Shown: one piece after another, positions 26,722-34,910 of the stretch
How the letters are laid out: each line of letters opens with the position of its first letter
Position numbering within the stretch: the stretch's first letter is position 1
Made by a program: the position numbers and the translations under genes
Source of the DNA: Thermococcus barossii
GTDB taxonomy: Archaea; Methanobacteriota_B; Thermococci; Thermococcales; Thermococcaceae
NCBI RefSeq assembly: GCF_002214465.1
Contig: NZ_CP015101.1
Span: forward strand, 565,013 to 629,012
DNA: 64,000 nucleotides
Reading direction: 5' to 3'
The notes under the pieces: generated by a model
What the model was told of the DNA's origin: nothing
What the model saw: only the letters and a program-made list of their open reading frames with translations
Database searches by the model: none

Positions 26722-27114
26722 CTATTCCTCAATTTCGACCAGTCCCTCATCGGCGTTAACGGTGGCCCTCTTTCCGCTCCTGAGCTTTGAGACGTCTATC
26801 CCGTCCACCATTGGAATTCCGGCTATTATTGCCCCGGTCGCGACTATCGTCTCCGCTTCCCCGACCAGAATTGCCTTCGGCGCCTTGCCGTTCTTTTTAA
26901 GAGCGTAGATGACGTAGGAACCAACTGTGGAGCCCTTCCCCCGTGGAAACGCCAGTATCTTGCCCGCGATACTCTGCCCCCTGATGTCGCTCTCGGCGTC
27001 CGTCACTATCCCGGTTTCGGGGTCAACACCGCCGAGGAACGATAGGGGCTTTCTGGAGACTATCAGCTCGCCCTCTGCCTTTCCTCCGACTACCTTCCTT
27101 CCCCTGAGCTTCAT
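26722..27114 (-). CDS. Aconitase X swivel domain, phosphomevalonate dehydratase small subunit
   Basis: 130-residue DUF126 protein (GRKVVGGKAEGELIVS, SIAGKILAFPRGKGSTVGSYVIYAL). With the large subunit next to it, it forms aconitase X, shown in another archaeon to dehydrate 5-phosphomevalonate to trans-anhydromevalonate 5-phosphate in the archaeal isoprenoid pathway. The role is transferred by family. It follows the large-subunit gene with a 9-bp gap, an operon. Confidence 0.87.
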   Translation of the reverse strand: MKLRGRKVVGGKAEGELIVSRKPLSFLGGVDPETGIVTDAESDIRGQSIAGKILAFPRGKGSTVGSYVIYALKKNGKAPKAILVGEAETIVATGAIIAGIPMVDGIDVSKLRSGKRATVNADEGLVEIEE

Positions 27115-27123
27115 GGTCTCACC

Positions 27124-28284
27124 TCACGGGGCCTCCTTGAGGAGGTTGTCCACGTCGTCGAGCCTCACCTTAAAGCCGAAGGAGCGGAAGTAGAAGGCGC
27201 TCTTACCGCTGTTTGTGGCCACACCCCCGTACCATCCCTTGATTGGCGACACGACGAAGCAAACGTCCGGGATAATGCGACCGTTGTAGCGCTCTATCGT
27301 TTCGGTGTATCCGAGTGCGTCGGCCAGAGCCTTAACGGCCCTGCTCGCGGTGATGAAGAGCGGTATCTTCAGGGGCCTTCCCCGCATCCTCAGCAGCTCG
27401 GCAATCTCCTTTATCTCGGCCAGGGAGGCGTGTGGACAGCCGATGAGGAGCATGTCAATCTCGCTCCAGTCGTCGGAAAAAGCCTCCCTCACCGCCCGTA
27501 CGTCACTCTCTTCTACGGTTATCGTTTCAAGCCTGTCGTCAATGGCCCGGTGGTACTCGGGCGTTTCCCCTTCAACGTGGTAGAGGGCTATCGAGCCGCT
27601 CGCGGCCATCGCGGCGCCGAGCTCCTTGAGGTACTCCACGTTAGAGGGTTTGAGCCCTCTGAGATAGGGGACGTCGTTGCCGAGGGCCTTACCGAGGTGA
27701 TAGCCGAGCGCCGAGTAGTCCACGAAGGTCTCCACCTTTGCATCAACCTCGACGACCACCGTTGCTTTCCTGTTCTCGTCGAGATGGAGGCCGTAGTTGG
27801 GGGTTTTGCCCACTATCGCGGCGGCCAGGCTTGAGGGGCCGCCCTCGCGGTTGGTTCTCGCTCCGAGTATGGAATTCGCGAAGCTTACAGCTGAACTCTC
27901 GCTCCAGGCAAGGTGATCACCGAACTTCGGAAGGTTCGCGCCGTAATAGGGGGTGCAGGTTGACGTGGTTTCAATTCCCATTCTCCGGTAGAGTTCAAGA
28001 ACTTGCATCTGTTTCTCCATGAACTCGTCGTCCCCTATCCCCGCCGGGTTGAGCGTCGTGTAAACGGAGACCTTCGCGCCAGCATCGGCGAAGTCCCTCA
28101 AGAACTCGATTCCAGCATCGCCGATGTTCTTGTAGGAGACACCGGCAATCTGGGCGCTTTTAATGGGGATGAGCCTGTCCGCACCGTAGATTTCACCGAG
28201 GGCGACCAGTATCTCCATGGCCTTCTGGAGTGCGTAGCCGTACTCCCCTGCGAGTATGAGCTCCTCCTCCTTCGTCAGGTACAT
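27124..28284 (-). CDS. Aconitase X catalytic domain, phosphomevalonate dehydratase large subunit
   Basis: 386-residue DUF521/AcnX protein. It starts MYLTKEEELILAGEYG and has Fe-S candidate cysteines in TSTCTPYYGANLP, LLIGCPHASLAEI and PDVCFVVSP. Partner of the DUF126 subunit downstream; together they act in the modified archaeal mevalonate pathway that feeds lipid synthesis. The ATG at 28284 follows TAGGTGGTACG; in-frame codons to 28305 are upstream of it. Confidence 0.88.
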   Translation of the reverse strand: MYLTKEEELILAGEYGYALQKAMEILVALGEIYGADRLIPIKSAQIAGVSYKNIGDAGIEFLRDFADAGAKVSVYTTLNPAGIGDDEFMEKQMQVLELYRRMGIETTSTCTPYYGANLPKFGDHLAWSESSAVSFANSILGARTNREGGPSSLAAAIVGKTPNYGLHLDENRKATVVVEVDAKVETFVDYSALGYHLGKALGNDVPYLRGLKPSNVEYLKELGAAMAASGSIALYHVEGETPEYHRAIDDRLETITVEESDVRAVREAFSDDWSEIDMLLIGCPHASLAEIKEIAELLRMRGRPLKIPLFITASRAVKALADALGYTETIERYNGRIIPDVCFVVSPIKGWYGGVATNSGKSAFYFRSFGFKVRLDDVDNLLKEAP

Positions 28285-28372
28285 CGTACCACCTATTCGG
28301 TTCAACGCTTAGCTGCTTATAAGGCCTTTCTTCTACCGATGAAAGTTATAGTAATAGCAGACATGTTCAGAA

Positions 28373-28384
28373 ATTTTTATAGTA
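28373..28384 (+). promoter_or_regulatory. TATA box for the secreted protein pair
   Basis: AATTTTTATAGT about 50 bp upstream of the ATG at 28429. Predicted transcription starts near 28406, giving a leader with a GGGAGGTG ribosome binding site. Confidence 0.45.
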
Positions 28385-28428
28385 TCTAAAGACAATAAGT
28401 AATGCCCAACTACCGGGAGGTGCCCAGG

Positions 28429-28872
28429 ATGAGATTTAGTGTTAGAAAATTGGTAATTGTTTTATTTTTGGTTCTCTGTAGCGTGCTGGCAACTCCAGCG
28501 GCGGCCTCCGACACCTACGACGTCGTGCTCTCGGACACCGGACCAACCTTCTACGCTACCAAAGGAGTAGGGGTGTGGCCCTTCATCCACACATTCAAAA
28601 TGCAGGGCGAAGTGATATCGTACTCGACCTCTTGGTACTATGGCTCTGGATATTCACAGATATCTTTCCCCTTCCTGGGACTTTACTCCCTGGACTACGC
28701 CTACGTCCGCCTCACCAACAGCGCCGGCTTTTACAGGTCATGGACATACCACCAGGCCAGTTTTACCTGCAACTTCTACTATCCGTACCTCAGCGACGCC
28801 GATGGTGGACCAAGCTCCAGACTTACCATGAAGTGGCACTATGAATTCGTAGGAGATTTGGGCTCCTACTGA
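28429..28872 (+). CDS. Secreted hypothetical protein 1
   Basis: 147 residues with a signal peptide (basic RFSVRK, hydrophobic LVIVLFLVLCSVLA, then TPAAAS). The mature part is rich in Tyr, Ser and Phe, predicted beta-rich, with no known domain. The start at 28429 is set by GGGAGGTG. The first third is A+T-richer than neighbouring housekeeping genes. It is followed after 13 bp by a second secreted protein, evidently in one operon. Confidence 0.6.
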   Translation: MRFSVRKLVIVLFLVLCSVLATPAAASDTYDVVLSDTGPTFYATKGVGVWPFIHTFKMQGEVISYSTSWYYGSGYSQISFPFLGLYSLDYAYVRLTNSAGFYRSWTYHQASFTCNFYYPYLSDADGGPSSRLTMKWHYEFVGDLGSY

Positions 28873-28885
28873 GGAGGTGATGAGA

Positions 28886-29593
28886 GTGAGGAGGTACCTC
28901 ATCCCGATCTTTGTGCTGGTCCTTCTCGGGGGAATGCTTGGAGCAGCCTATGCCTTTTCACAGCCGCCTTCTCAGGATGCACTTGCATCGGCAATAGGGA
29001 AGATGAACAGGTATCACTTCGTTCGTGAGATAGAGTTCAACCAGTACAGGGTCTACGTGGTTGGTAACGGGAATTCAAGGATTGTCAAGAAGGACTTTGC
29101 ATACCATGGCAAAATTGTGACTACTGGTGCCGTTGACATGACCCAGGGCATTGTTACAGAGTCCGAGGAGTACTACATCAACGGTTCGTTGGTGATGCAC
29201 GGCCAGATAACCGTCAACCTGATAACGGGAGAAGTTTCTGGCACCGTAACCCTCGCAGATGGAACCACAATGGACGTAAAGGAGCTCTGGAAAAAGTACT
29301 ATGGGGTAGACAGCGAAACGGCTGTGAACATGATACAGGGAACCCTTCCAACACTGGCATTCAGGAATGCCGTTCTTAACTCCCGAGACCTCAAGAAGGT
29401 TAAGAGCTCAGTTTCCCTGTCCGACAGAATAATGATGGGACTGGGGCTCAAGGAGAAGCTCTTCGAGTACGAGTTTACCACAAAATCTGGCAAGACATGG
29501 CACGTATTCGTTGACTCCAATGGCGTTCCACGCAGATTTGAGTTCAAAACGGAGGATTCAGAGATAGTAGTTCGCATAACCCCCGAGGGATAA
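28886..29593 (+). CDS. Secreted hypothetical protein 2
   Basis: 235 residues with an N-terminal signal or anchor (RRYLIPIFVLVLLGGMLGAAYA). The mature region looks like a beta-sheet-rich lipoprotein-like carrier fold (repeated strands such as IVTTGAVDMTQGIVTE, HVFVDSNGVPRRFEFKT) but I cannot assign a family. GTG at 28886 is chosen because GAGGAGGTGAT ends four bases before it; GTG 28877 and ATG 28880 fall inside the site. Partner of the preceding secreted protein. Confidence 0.6.
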   Translation: MRRYLIPIFVLVLLGGMLGAAYAFSQPPSQDALASAIGKMNRYHFVREIEFNQYRVYVVGNGNSRIVKKDFAYHGKIVTTGAVDMTQGIVTESEEYYINGSLVMHGQITVNLITGEVSGTVTLADGTTMDVKELWKKYYGVDSETAVNMIQGTLPTLAFRNAVLNSRDLKKVKSSVSLSDRIMMGLGLKEKLFEYEFTTKSGKTWHVFVDSNGVPRRFEFKTEDSEIVVRITPEG

Positions 29594-29605
29594 TATCTAC
29601 AGGGT

Positions 29606-29632
29606 TACTTTTCCATTTATATTTTTGTTCTC
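29606..29632 (+). terminator. T-rich terminator before the initiator tRNA
   Basis: Repeated T-runs (TTACTTTTCC, TATATTTTTGTTC) follow the stop of the secreted-protein operon and precede the tRNA promoter. Confidence 0.4.
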
Positions 29633-29660
29633 TGGCTTCTTGCAGTTTTTAAGTCCCGCA

Positions 29661-29673
29661 AAATTTATAAACC
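29661..29673 (+). promoter_or_regulatory. TATA box of the initiator tRNA gene
   Basis: AAATTTATAAACC lies about 36 bp upstream of the mature tRNA 5' end. A second T/A-rich element (GTTTTTAAG) lies near 29645. Confidence 0.55.
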
Positions 29674-29702
29674 CTGCACGGTTCACTAACTACGGGTCGT
29701 GC

Positions 29703-29780
29703 AGCGGGGTGGGGCAGCTAGGAGTGCCCGCCGGGCTCATAACCCGGAGGTCGGAGGTTCAAATCCTCCCCCCGCTACCA
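29703..29780 (+). tRNA. Initiator tRNA-Met (CAT), CCA encoded
   Basis: A complete 78-nt cloverleaf. The acceptor is AGCGGGG/CCCCGCT, the anticodon CAT at 29738-29740, the T arm GGAGGTTCAAATCCTCC, and the genomic CCA at 29778-29780. Two initiator hallmarks are present: the A1:U72 acceptor pair and the GGG/CCC run in the anticodon stem (CCGGGctcataaCCCGG). No intron. Confidence 0.96.
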
Positions 29781-29789
29781 TGTTCATTT

Positions 29790-29817
29790 CTGTACATTGG
29801 TGTCTTTGTTTGTACAG
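29790..29817. repeat. 7-bp inverted repeat just downstream of the tRNA
   Basis: CTGTACA (29790-29796) and TGTACAG (29811-29817) are perfect arms around 14 bp, starting ten bases after the tRNA CCA end. It may be a protein site or a processing signal, or mark the edge of the inserted endonuclease gene. Confidence 0.35.
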
Positions 29818-29888
29818 TAGTGACTGTGTGTATGCTCGGCAATGGGGTAAACTTTTTATTGTTGCGCGTGTTACGTTAATCGATAGTC

Positions 29889-30902
29889 ATGAGAAAAATT
29901 AAAGATCTGGATGTAAATGAACTTCACGAGGTTGTTGAGAGGGTAAAGCTCCTGCGTTCTCTGGGATGTTCCTATGGCAAAATCGTCGATATCATAGCCG
30001 ATGAGTACCGGCTCAGACTTTCAAAGGCAACAGTGATCCGCTGGTGCAAGGGCACACACGACCCGTTCAACCGGATTAAACGCATCGTGACAAAACCTTC
30101 ACCGGAACTTTCCTATGTAATCGGAGTTTATCTGGGCGATGGGAGTATTCACAGGAAATCCAATGGAAAGTATCTCATCAAGCTTAAGGTCATTGATGAA
30201 GAGTTCGCTAAGGCGTTTGCTGAGTCACTTCAACGGTTGGGAGTCAAAACAACTGTGGGTCTTGAAAGTGATTCGACCAGGGTGGATAGGTTCTATGTTG
30301 AAGGGAGCAACAAAACATTGTTTCAGCTTTTAAGCAGCTCAAAGGAGACCCTGTTCTCCCTGTCGGAGAGGTATCCGGTGCAGTTCCTCAGGGGGTTCTT
30401 TGATAGTGAGGGATTTCCAACTGTGAATGCCGGGAAAACGTTCGATGTTAAAGTCGGGGTCGTCAACTCAGACGTTCAGGTTCTGAAATTTGCCAAGAAA
30501 CTCCTTAAAGAACTGGGGATTCGTTCACGGATGGTAAAGTTATACTCTAAAGGTCACGAATTCACGATTCGAGGAGAGGTGTACACCTCAAACGTTGATA
30601 TGTTCGTCCTGTGGATTTCACGCTTTGGGGATGTGGTATCTTTTTATGAAAACGTTGGTTTTACGGCAACGAGGAAATCAGAAAAACTTCGGAGAGCTAT
30701 AGAGCTGAAGGAAAGTTATCCTCCAGCAGAGGCTATCAGAATGTGGCTAATCGAATACGAGAAGCATGGACGGGGATACGTCAAGAGGGCAAACCTTTTT
30801 AAACCTCCCATCAATTCCCAACGCGAAGGGGCGGCTGGCGGGAGCTGGCCGTCACCGGGAGGTGTATGGTATGGCAAGGATACACGCGAGAAAGAGGGGT
30901 AA
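29889..30902 (+). CDS. Free-standing LAGLIDADG homing endonuclease
   Basis: 337 residues. A helix-turn-helix-like N-terminus (residues 20-55; [25 protein letters not shown]) precedes a two-motif LAGLIDADG domain: [12 protein letters not shown] (Asp84) and [10 protein letters not shown] (Asp172). Both catalytic acids are intact. It is not inside an intein or intron: it stands between tRNA-iMet and rps15 with its own TATA (29852-29860) and an almost leaderless ATG. Base composition is A+T-richer than its neighbours, a sign of transfer. The last 35 codons cross the rps15 promoter and 32 bp of its coding region, so the native stop seems to have been lost. Confidence 0.85.
   Translation: MRKIKDLDVNELHEVVERVKLLRSLGCSYGKIVDIIADEYRLRLSKATVIRWCKGTHDPFNRIKRIVTKPSPELSYVIGVYLGDGSIHRKSNGKYLIKLKVIDEEFAKAFAESLQRLGVKTTVGLESDSTRVDRFYVEGSNKTLFQLLSSSKETLFSLSERYPVQFLRGFFDSEGFPTVNAGKTFDVKVGVVNSDVQVLKFAKKLLKELGIRSRMVKLYSKGHEFTIRGEVYTSNVDMFVLWISRFGDVVSFYENVGFTATRKSEKLRRAIELKESYPPAEAIRMWLIEYEKHGRGYVKRANLFKPPINSQREGAAGGSWPSPGGVWYGKDTREKEG
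30795..30870 (+). promoter_or_regulatory. rps15 promoter and GC-rich leader, embedded in the endonuclease gene
   Basis: TATA-like CTTTTTAAA (30795-30803) predicts transcription from about 30830. The leader is GC-rich and ends in GGGAGGTG before the ATG at 30871. All of it lies inside the 3' end of the endonuclease reading frame. Confidence 0.55.
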
Positions 30903-31326
30903 ATCAGGTTCTAAGAGGCCTCCGAGGACCGCTCCGCCGACCTGGGTCGAGTACACGGCGGAGGAGGTCGAGGGGCTCGTTATCAAGCTCAGGAAGGAAG
31001 GTTACAGCGCGGCGATGATAGGGACGATACTCAGGGACCAGTACGGCATTCCGAGCGTCAAGCTCATCACCGGCAAGAAGATAACCAAGATTCTCGAAGA
31101 GAACGGCCTCGCGCCGCAGATTCCCGAGGACCTCATGGCCCTCATCAGGAAGGCGGTTAAGCTCAGGAAGCACCTTGAGCAGCACCCGAAGGACAAGCAC
31201 TCCAGGAGAGGTCTCCAGCTCACCGAGAGCAAGATCAGGAGGCTCGTCAAGTACTACAGGAGAACCGGCAAGCTGCCGGCGAAGTGGCGCTACGATCCGG
31301 AGCAGGCCAAACTCCTGGTTCGCTGA
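30871..31326 (+). CDS. rps15: 30S ribosomal protein S15 (uS15)
   Basis: 151-residue archaeal/eukaryotic-type S15 starting [19 protein letters not shown], with the S15 core [24 protein letters not shown] at the C-terminal half. Binds the central domain of 16S rRNA. Start 30871 follows GGGAGGTGTATGGT. It heads a probable cluster with GAN, pcc1 and rps3ae. Confidence 0.96.
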   Translation: MARIHARKRGKSGSKRPPRTAPPTWVEYTAEEVEGLVIKLRKEGYSAAMIGTILRDQYGIPSVKLITGKKITKILEENGLAPQIPEDLMALIRKAVKLRKHLEQHPKDKHSRRGLQLTESKIRRLVKYYRRTGKLPAKWRYDPEQAKLLVR

Positions 31327-31354
31327 TTCCCTTTCCTTCTTATAAGGTGGTAAA

Positions 31355-32782
31355 ATGGACAGGGGCGCTTTCTTGGAGAAGGCCCGAGAGGGAGCAGAGC
31401 TAATCAAGATGCACATCGAGCTAGGGCACACTATCCGGATAATCTCGCACAGGGATGCCGATGGAATTACTGCTGGAGCGATTTTGGCGAGGGCCGTTGC
31501 CCGCGAAGGCGGAACGTTCCAGCTAAGCATCGTCAAGCAGCTCAGTGAGGAACTCATCCAGGAGCTTGCCTCTGAGAAGCACAGGATATACGTCTTCAGC
31601 GACCTTGGAAGCGGCTCAATAAGCCTCATCGAGAAACACCTTGAGGGGGCGACCGTTGTCGTTGCGGACCACCATCCCCCCGAGAAGGATGAGTTCTCCA
31701 CGGATTCCCACGTGCTGGTGAACCCCGTTCCCTTCGGTGCCAACAGCGTTCGTGATTTGAGCGGTTCGGGGGTTGCCTACTTCGTCGCCAAGGAGATGAA
31801 CGAGAGGAACATGGACCTGGCCTACATTGCCATCGTTGGAGCCGTTGGCGACATGCAGGAGATAGACGGAACCTTCCACGGGCTCAACAACGACATACTT
31901 GAAGACGGCAAGAGGCTGAATATCCTGGAGGTCAGAAAGGAGCTCCGACTTTTCGGGCGTGAAAGCAGGCCCCTGTACCAGATGCTGGCCTACGCCACCA
32001 ACCCGGAGATTCCAGAGGTCACCGGAGACGAGAGGAAGGCCATAGAGTGGCTCCGGGCCAGGGGCTTCGACCCGGACATGAGGTACTGGCAGCTTCGCGA
32101 GGAGGAGAAGAGGAAGCTCCACGATGCCCTTGTGATACACCTCATCAAGCACGGTGCCCCCAAGGAAGCGATAGACAGGCTCATCGGCGACGTGGTGATA
32201 AGCCCGCTCTACCCCGAGGGCGATCCCAGACACGAGGCAAGGGAGTTCGCGACGCTCCTCAACGCCACCGGGAGGCTGAACGCCGGAACGCTCGGTGTTG
32301 CCATCTGCCTCGGCGATGAAGAAGCCTACAAGCGTGCCAGGAAAATGCTGGAGGACTACAAGAGGGAGCAGATAGAGGCGAGGAAGTTCCTCATCCAGAA
32401 CTGGGGCATGGCCGACGAGGGAGAGCACGCCTACGTCTTCTACGCCGGCAAGAACATCAGGGACACGCTCGTTGGCATAGCGGCCAACATAGCGATAAAT
32501 GCCGGCCTCGCGAACCCGGAGAAACCCGTCGTCGTTCTGGCGGACAGTGACGAGGACGAGAACCTCGTGAAGGGCTCGGCCAGGACAACGGAAAAGGCCC
32601 TGGCGAAGGGCTATCATCTCGGTGAGGCTCTCAGGGAAGTTGCAGAGAAGCTCGGCGGTGAGGGCGGCGGGCACGCAATTGCTGCCGGGATACGCTTCCC
32701 CAAAGGCAGGATAGACGAGTTCATACGGCTGTTCAACGAGGCCTTGGCCAGGCAGGTGGAGGGAAAGGGCGGTGAGGATTGA
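31355..32782 (+). CDS. Single-strand-specific exonuclease of the DHH/RecJ family (GAN-like)
   Basis: 475-residue DHH phosphoesterase matching the archaeal RecJ-like GAN, a 5'-3' exonuclease that binds GINS in the replisome. Metal motifs in order: [13 protein letters not shown] (near residue 30), FSDLGSG, the DHH motif ADHHPPE (near residue 105), GAVGDM, and the DHHA1 motif [12 protein letters not shown] near the C-terminus. A gene order of S15, GAN, Pcc1, S3Ae is typical of Thermococcales. It overlaps pcc1 by 11 bp. Confidence 0.9.
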   Translation: MDRGAFLEKAREGAELIKMHIELGHTIRIISHRDADGITAGAILARAVAREGGTFQLSIVKQLSEELIQELASEKHRIYVFSDLGSGSISLIEKHLEGATVVVADHHPPEKDEFSTDSHVLVNPVPFGANSVRDLSGSGVAYFVAKEMNERNMDLAYIAIVGAVGDMQEIDGTFHGLNNDILEDGKRLNILEVRKELRLFGRESRPLYQMLAYATNPEIPEVTGDERKAIEWLRARGFDPDMRYWQLREEEKRKLHDALVIHLIKHGAPKEAIDRLIGDVVISPLYPEGDPRHEAREFATLLNATGRLNAGTLGVAICLGDEEAYKRARKMLEDYKREQIEARKFLIQNWGMADEGEHAYVFYAGKNIRDTLVGIAANIAINAGLANPEKPVVVLADSDEDENLVKGSARTTEKALAKGYHLGEALREVAEKLGGEGGGHAIAAGIRFPKGRIDEFIRLFNEALARQVEGKGGED

Positions 32783-33032
32783 AGCTAGGGCGGAGATAGT
32801 CTGGCACTACGGCGATCCTGGAAGGGCCGAGGCGATAGCCGGGGCACTCGAAGTGGACAACGTGGGCCTTCCTGAGAGCCTAAAGAAAAGTTTAAATGTG
32901 CTAACCCGATGGGAAGATGGGGACGTCATAACAAAGGTTAAATACTCGGGTGAGATTGAGACACTCATCAAAGCGCTGGACGATTTGGTGTTTTCAATCA
33001 AAATCGCCGAAGATGTTACCGAAAAGGTGTGA
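32772..33032 (+). CDS. pcc1: KEOPS complex subunit Pcc1
   Basis: 86-residue alpha/beta protein ([28 protein letters not shown], ending [15 protein letters not shown]) resembling Pcc1, the dimerisation subunit of KEOPS, which makes t6A37 in ANN-decoding tRNAs. It starts at GTG 32772, overlapping the GAN gene by 11 bp with GGGCGGTGAGG as the junction. Confidence 0.85.
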   Translation: MRIEARAEIVWHYGDPGRAEAIAGALEVDNVGLPESLKKSLNVLTRWEDGDVITKVKYSGEIETLIKALDDLVFSIKIAEDVTEKV

Positions 33033-33047
33033 ACTGGAGGTGTTGGG

Positions 33048-33650
33048 ATGGCAAAGGGTAACCCAAGGAAGAGGGCTGCTGCTACCAAGGATAAGTGGAA
33101 GATGAAAGAGTGGTACATAGTTTACGCTCCGGACTTCTTCGGGAGCAAGGAGATAGGTCTCACTCCAGCTGACGAGCCCGAGAAGGTCATCGGGAGGGTC
33201 ATCGAAACCACCCTCAAGGACCTCACCGGCGACTTCACCAAGGGCCAGGTCAAGCTCTACTTCCAGATCTACGATGTCAAGGGCCAGAACGCCTATACCA
33301 AGTTCAAGGGGCACACCCTTGCGAGGAGCTACATAAGGAGCCTCGTCAGGAGGAGAACCACTCGCGTTGATGGGATATTCAACGTCACCACCAAGGACGG
33401 CTACAAGCTGCGCGTCATGGGCATGGTGATAGCCTACCGCAGGATACAGACCAGCCAGGAGAGGGCCATCAGGGAGATAATCAGGGACATCATCTACAAG
33501 AAGGCCGAGGAGCTGGACTACAAGGACTTCATCCTCGAAGCCGTCAGCGGCAAGATGGGAGCCGAGATTGCCAAGGAAGCGCGCAAGATATACCCGATCA
33601 AGAGGGCCGAGATAAGGAAGATCAAGGTCCTCGCCGAGCCGGAGGCTTGA
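33048..33650 (+). CDS. rps3ae: 30S ribosomal protein S3Ae (eS1)
   Basis: 200 residues with the eS1 pattern [46 protein letters not shown] and [23 protein letters not shown]. It is part of the small-subunit platform. The ATG follows GGAGGTGTTGGG, 15 bp after pcc1. Confidence 0.96.
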   Translation: MAKGNPRKRAAATKDKWKMKEWYIVYAPDFFGSKEIGLTPADEPEKVIGRVIETTLKDLTGDFTKGQVKLYFQIYDVKGQNAYTKFKGHTLARSYIRSLVRRRTTRVDGIFNVTTKDGYKLRVMGMVIAYRRIQTSQERAIREIIRDIIYKKAEELDYKDFILEAVSGKMGAEIAKEARKIYPIKRAEIRKIKVLAEPEA

Positions 33651-33730
33651 TGCCTCCCAATTCTATTCTCTCGCATCTTGCTCGGCAGGCTTTTAAGTGA
33701 GGAACCGCTTTTTCTCCTGGAGGTGAGCTC

Positions 33731-34786
33731 ATGAAGTTCATAATCAAGACCCAGCGGGGAATGGAGAGTGTAGCTGCCAACTACATACGGGAAGCCCTTC
33801 CAGACGCCAGCGTCTGGGCTTCTCCCATGGGCTACTCCGGCCTGGTCATCGTCGAGACCACCGATGAAAACGCCGGTGAGAAGGTGCTGGAAATACCTGA
33901 GGTGGAGAGGATTATCCCGGTCATTGTGGAGGTCCCAGCGGAGCTTGAGAAAATCGTGGAGAGCGCCGAGAGGCTCGCCCCTCTGATAGGAGAGGAGGAA
34001 ACCTTCGCCGTGAAGACAAAGAGGCGCGGGAAGCACGGGTTCACCAGTATGGACGTCAATCGCGAACTCGGTGCAAGAATAAGGGAACTGACCGGCGCCG
34101 ACGTCAACCTCAGCTGGCCTGACAAGGTCGTTCAGGTCGAGATAATAGGGGATAAAGCCTACATCTCGGTTCTACCTGGGGAGGAGTTCAGGAAGTTCAC
34201 GCCTGACAAGATAGACGCCAGGAAGCTCTTCCGCAAGGTCACCCTCGTCCAGATGCCCTACTGGGGCGATTACAAGGCCTGCAGGAGCTTCGGTGAGAAG
34301 ATAGGTCGAGCCGCTCAGGCTTTCGAGGTCAAGGAGCTTATCATAGCTCCAAAGGAAAAGATGGATGCCTTCGAGCTGGCGGAGTTCATAAGGGGCATTA
34401 AGGTCGGCCAGGAGAGCAGGTATCAGATACAGCGCGAGGCCTACCCCTGGAAGGTCGAGAAGGTTCCGGTCTCGGTCTGGGACCTCTACCAGGTCGTCAG
34501 GGACAAGAGGCGGAGCAAGAGGCTGCTCATCATCACCGACCCAAAGGGACCGACGCTGGCGGAGGTGAAGGAGCACATCGCAAGGGATATGTTCTACGCC
34601 AAGGAGATTGTCATCTTTGTCGGCTCCCGCGAGGGCATTCCACGTGGCCTCTTCCGCTTCGCAGACTACGTGGTGGATCTGGCCCCATACATGACATTCG
34701 CAACTGAACACGGTATTCCCGCTGCTCTCGTCTCGCTTTGGGAGGTCTACGAAGAATACGCCCGAAGAAGGGAGGAAAAGGCATAG
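33731..34786 (+). CDS. THUMP-domain SPOUT RNA methyltransferase
   Basis: 351 residues. The N-terminal half has a THUMP-like RNA-binding domain (ETFAVKTKRRGKHGFTSMDVNRELGARI). The C-terminal half is a SPOUT methylase with a trefoil-knot SAM site: VIFVGSREGIPRGLF and LVSLWEVYEEY. It probably methylates tRNA or rRNA; the target is not known to me. The ATG follows GGAGGTGAGCTC. Confidence 0.8.
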   Translation: MKFIIKTQRGMESVAANYIREALPDASVWASPMGYSGLVIVETTDENAGEKVLEIPEVERIIPVIVEVPAELEKIVESAERLAPLIGEEETFAVKTKRRGKHGFTSMDVNRELGARIRELTGADVNLSWPDKVVQVEIIGDKAYISVLPGEEFRKFTPDKIDARKLFRKVTLVQMPYWGDYKACRSFGEKIGRAAQAFEVKELIIAPKEKMDAFELAEFIRGIKVGQESRYQIQREAYPWKVEKVPVSVWDLYQVVRDKRRSKRLLIITDPKGPTLAEVKEHIARDMFYAKEIVIFVGSREGIPRGLFRFADYVVDLAPYMTFATEHGIPAALVSLWEVYEEYARRREEKA

Positions 34787-34810
34787 ACTTTTCTTTTAAT
34801 TCTTAATTAT
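34787..34810 (+). terminator. T-rich terminator after the THUMP-SPOUT gene
   Basis: ACTTTTCTTTTAATTCTTAA immediately follows the stop codon and precedes the converging guide RNA gene. Confidence 0.45.
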
Positions 34811-34821
34811 GTTTCCGGCGA

Positions 34822-34882
34822 GGCGTCAGACCCTAAGGTCCTCCTCACCGCTCGGGAATCCGCCGTACTCATCATCCGCCAG
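34822..34882 (-). ncRNA. C/D box sRNA (2'-O-methylation guide) candidate
   Basis: On the minus strand, in order: C box (G)ATGATGA at 34875-34869, a guide GTACGGCGGATTC, D' box CCGA, C' box GTGAGGA, a 12-nt guide GGACCTTAGGGT, and D box CTGA at 34829-34826. GGCG before C and CGCC after D can pair as a terminal stem. A TATA-like AGCTTTAAAATT (about 34897-34908) lies at the right distance upstream. Predicted targets by the D+5 rule: ACCCUAAGGUCC (methyl on the fifth base, U) and GAAUCCGCCGUAC. D' and C' are one base off consensus, which is common. Confidence 0.72.
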
Positions 34883-34910
34883 CGGGGATTCTCGCGAGAA
34901 TTTTAAAGCT

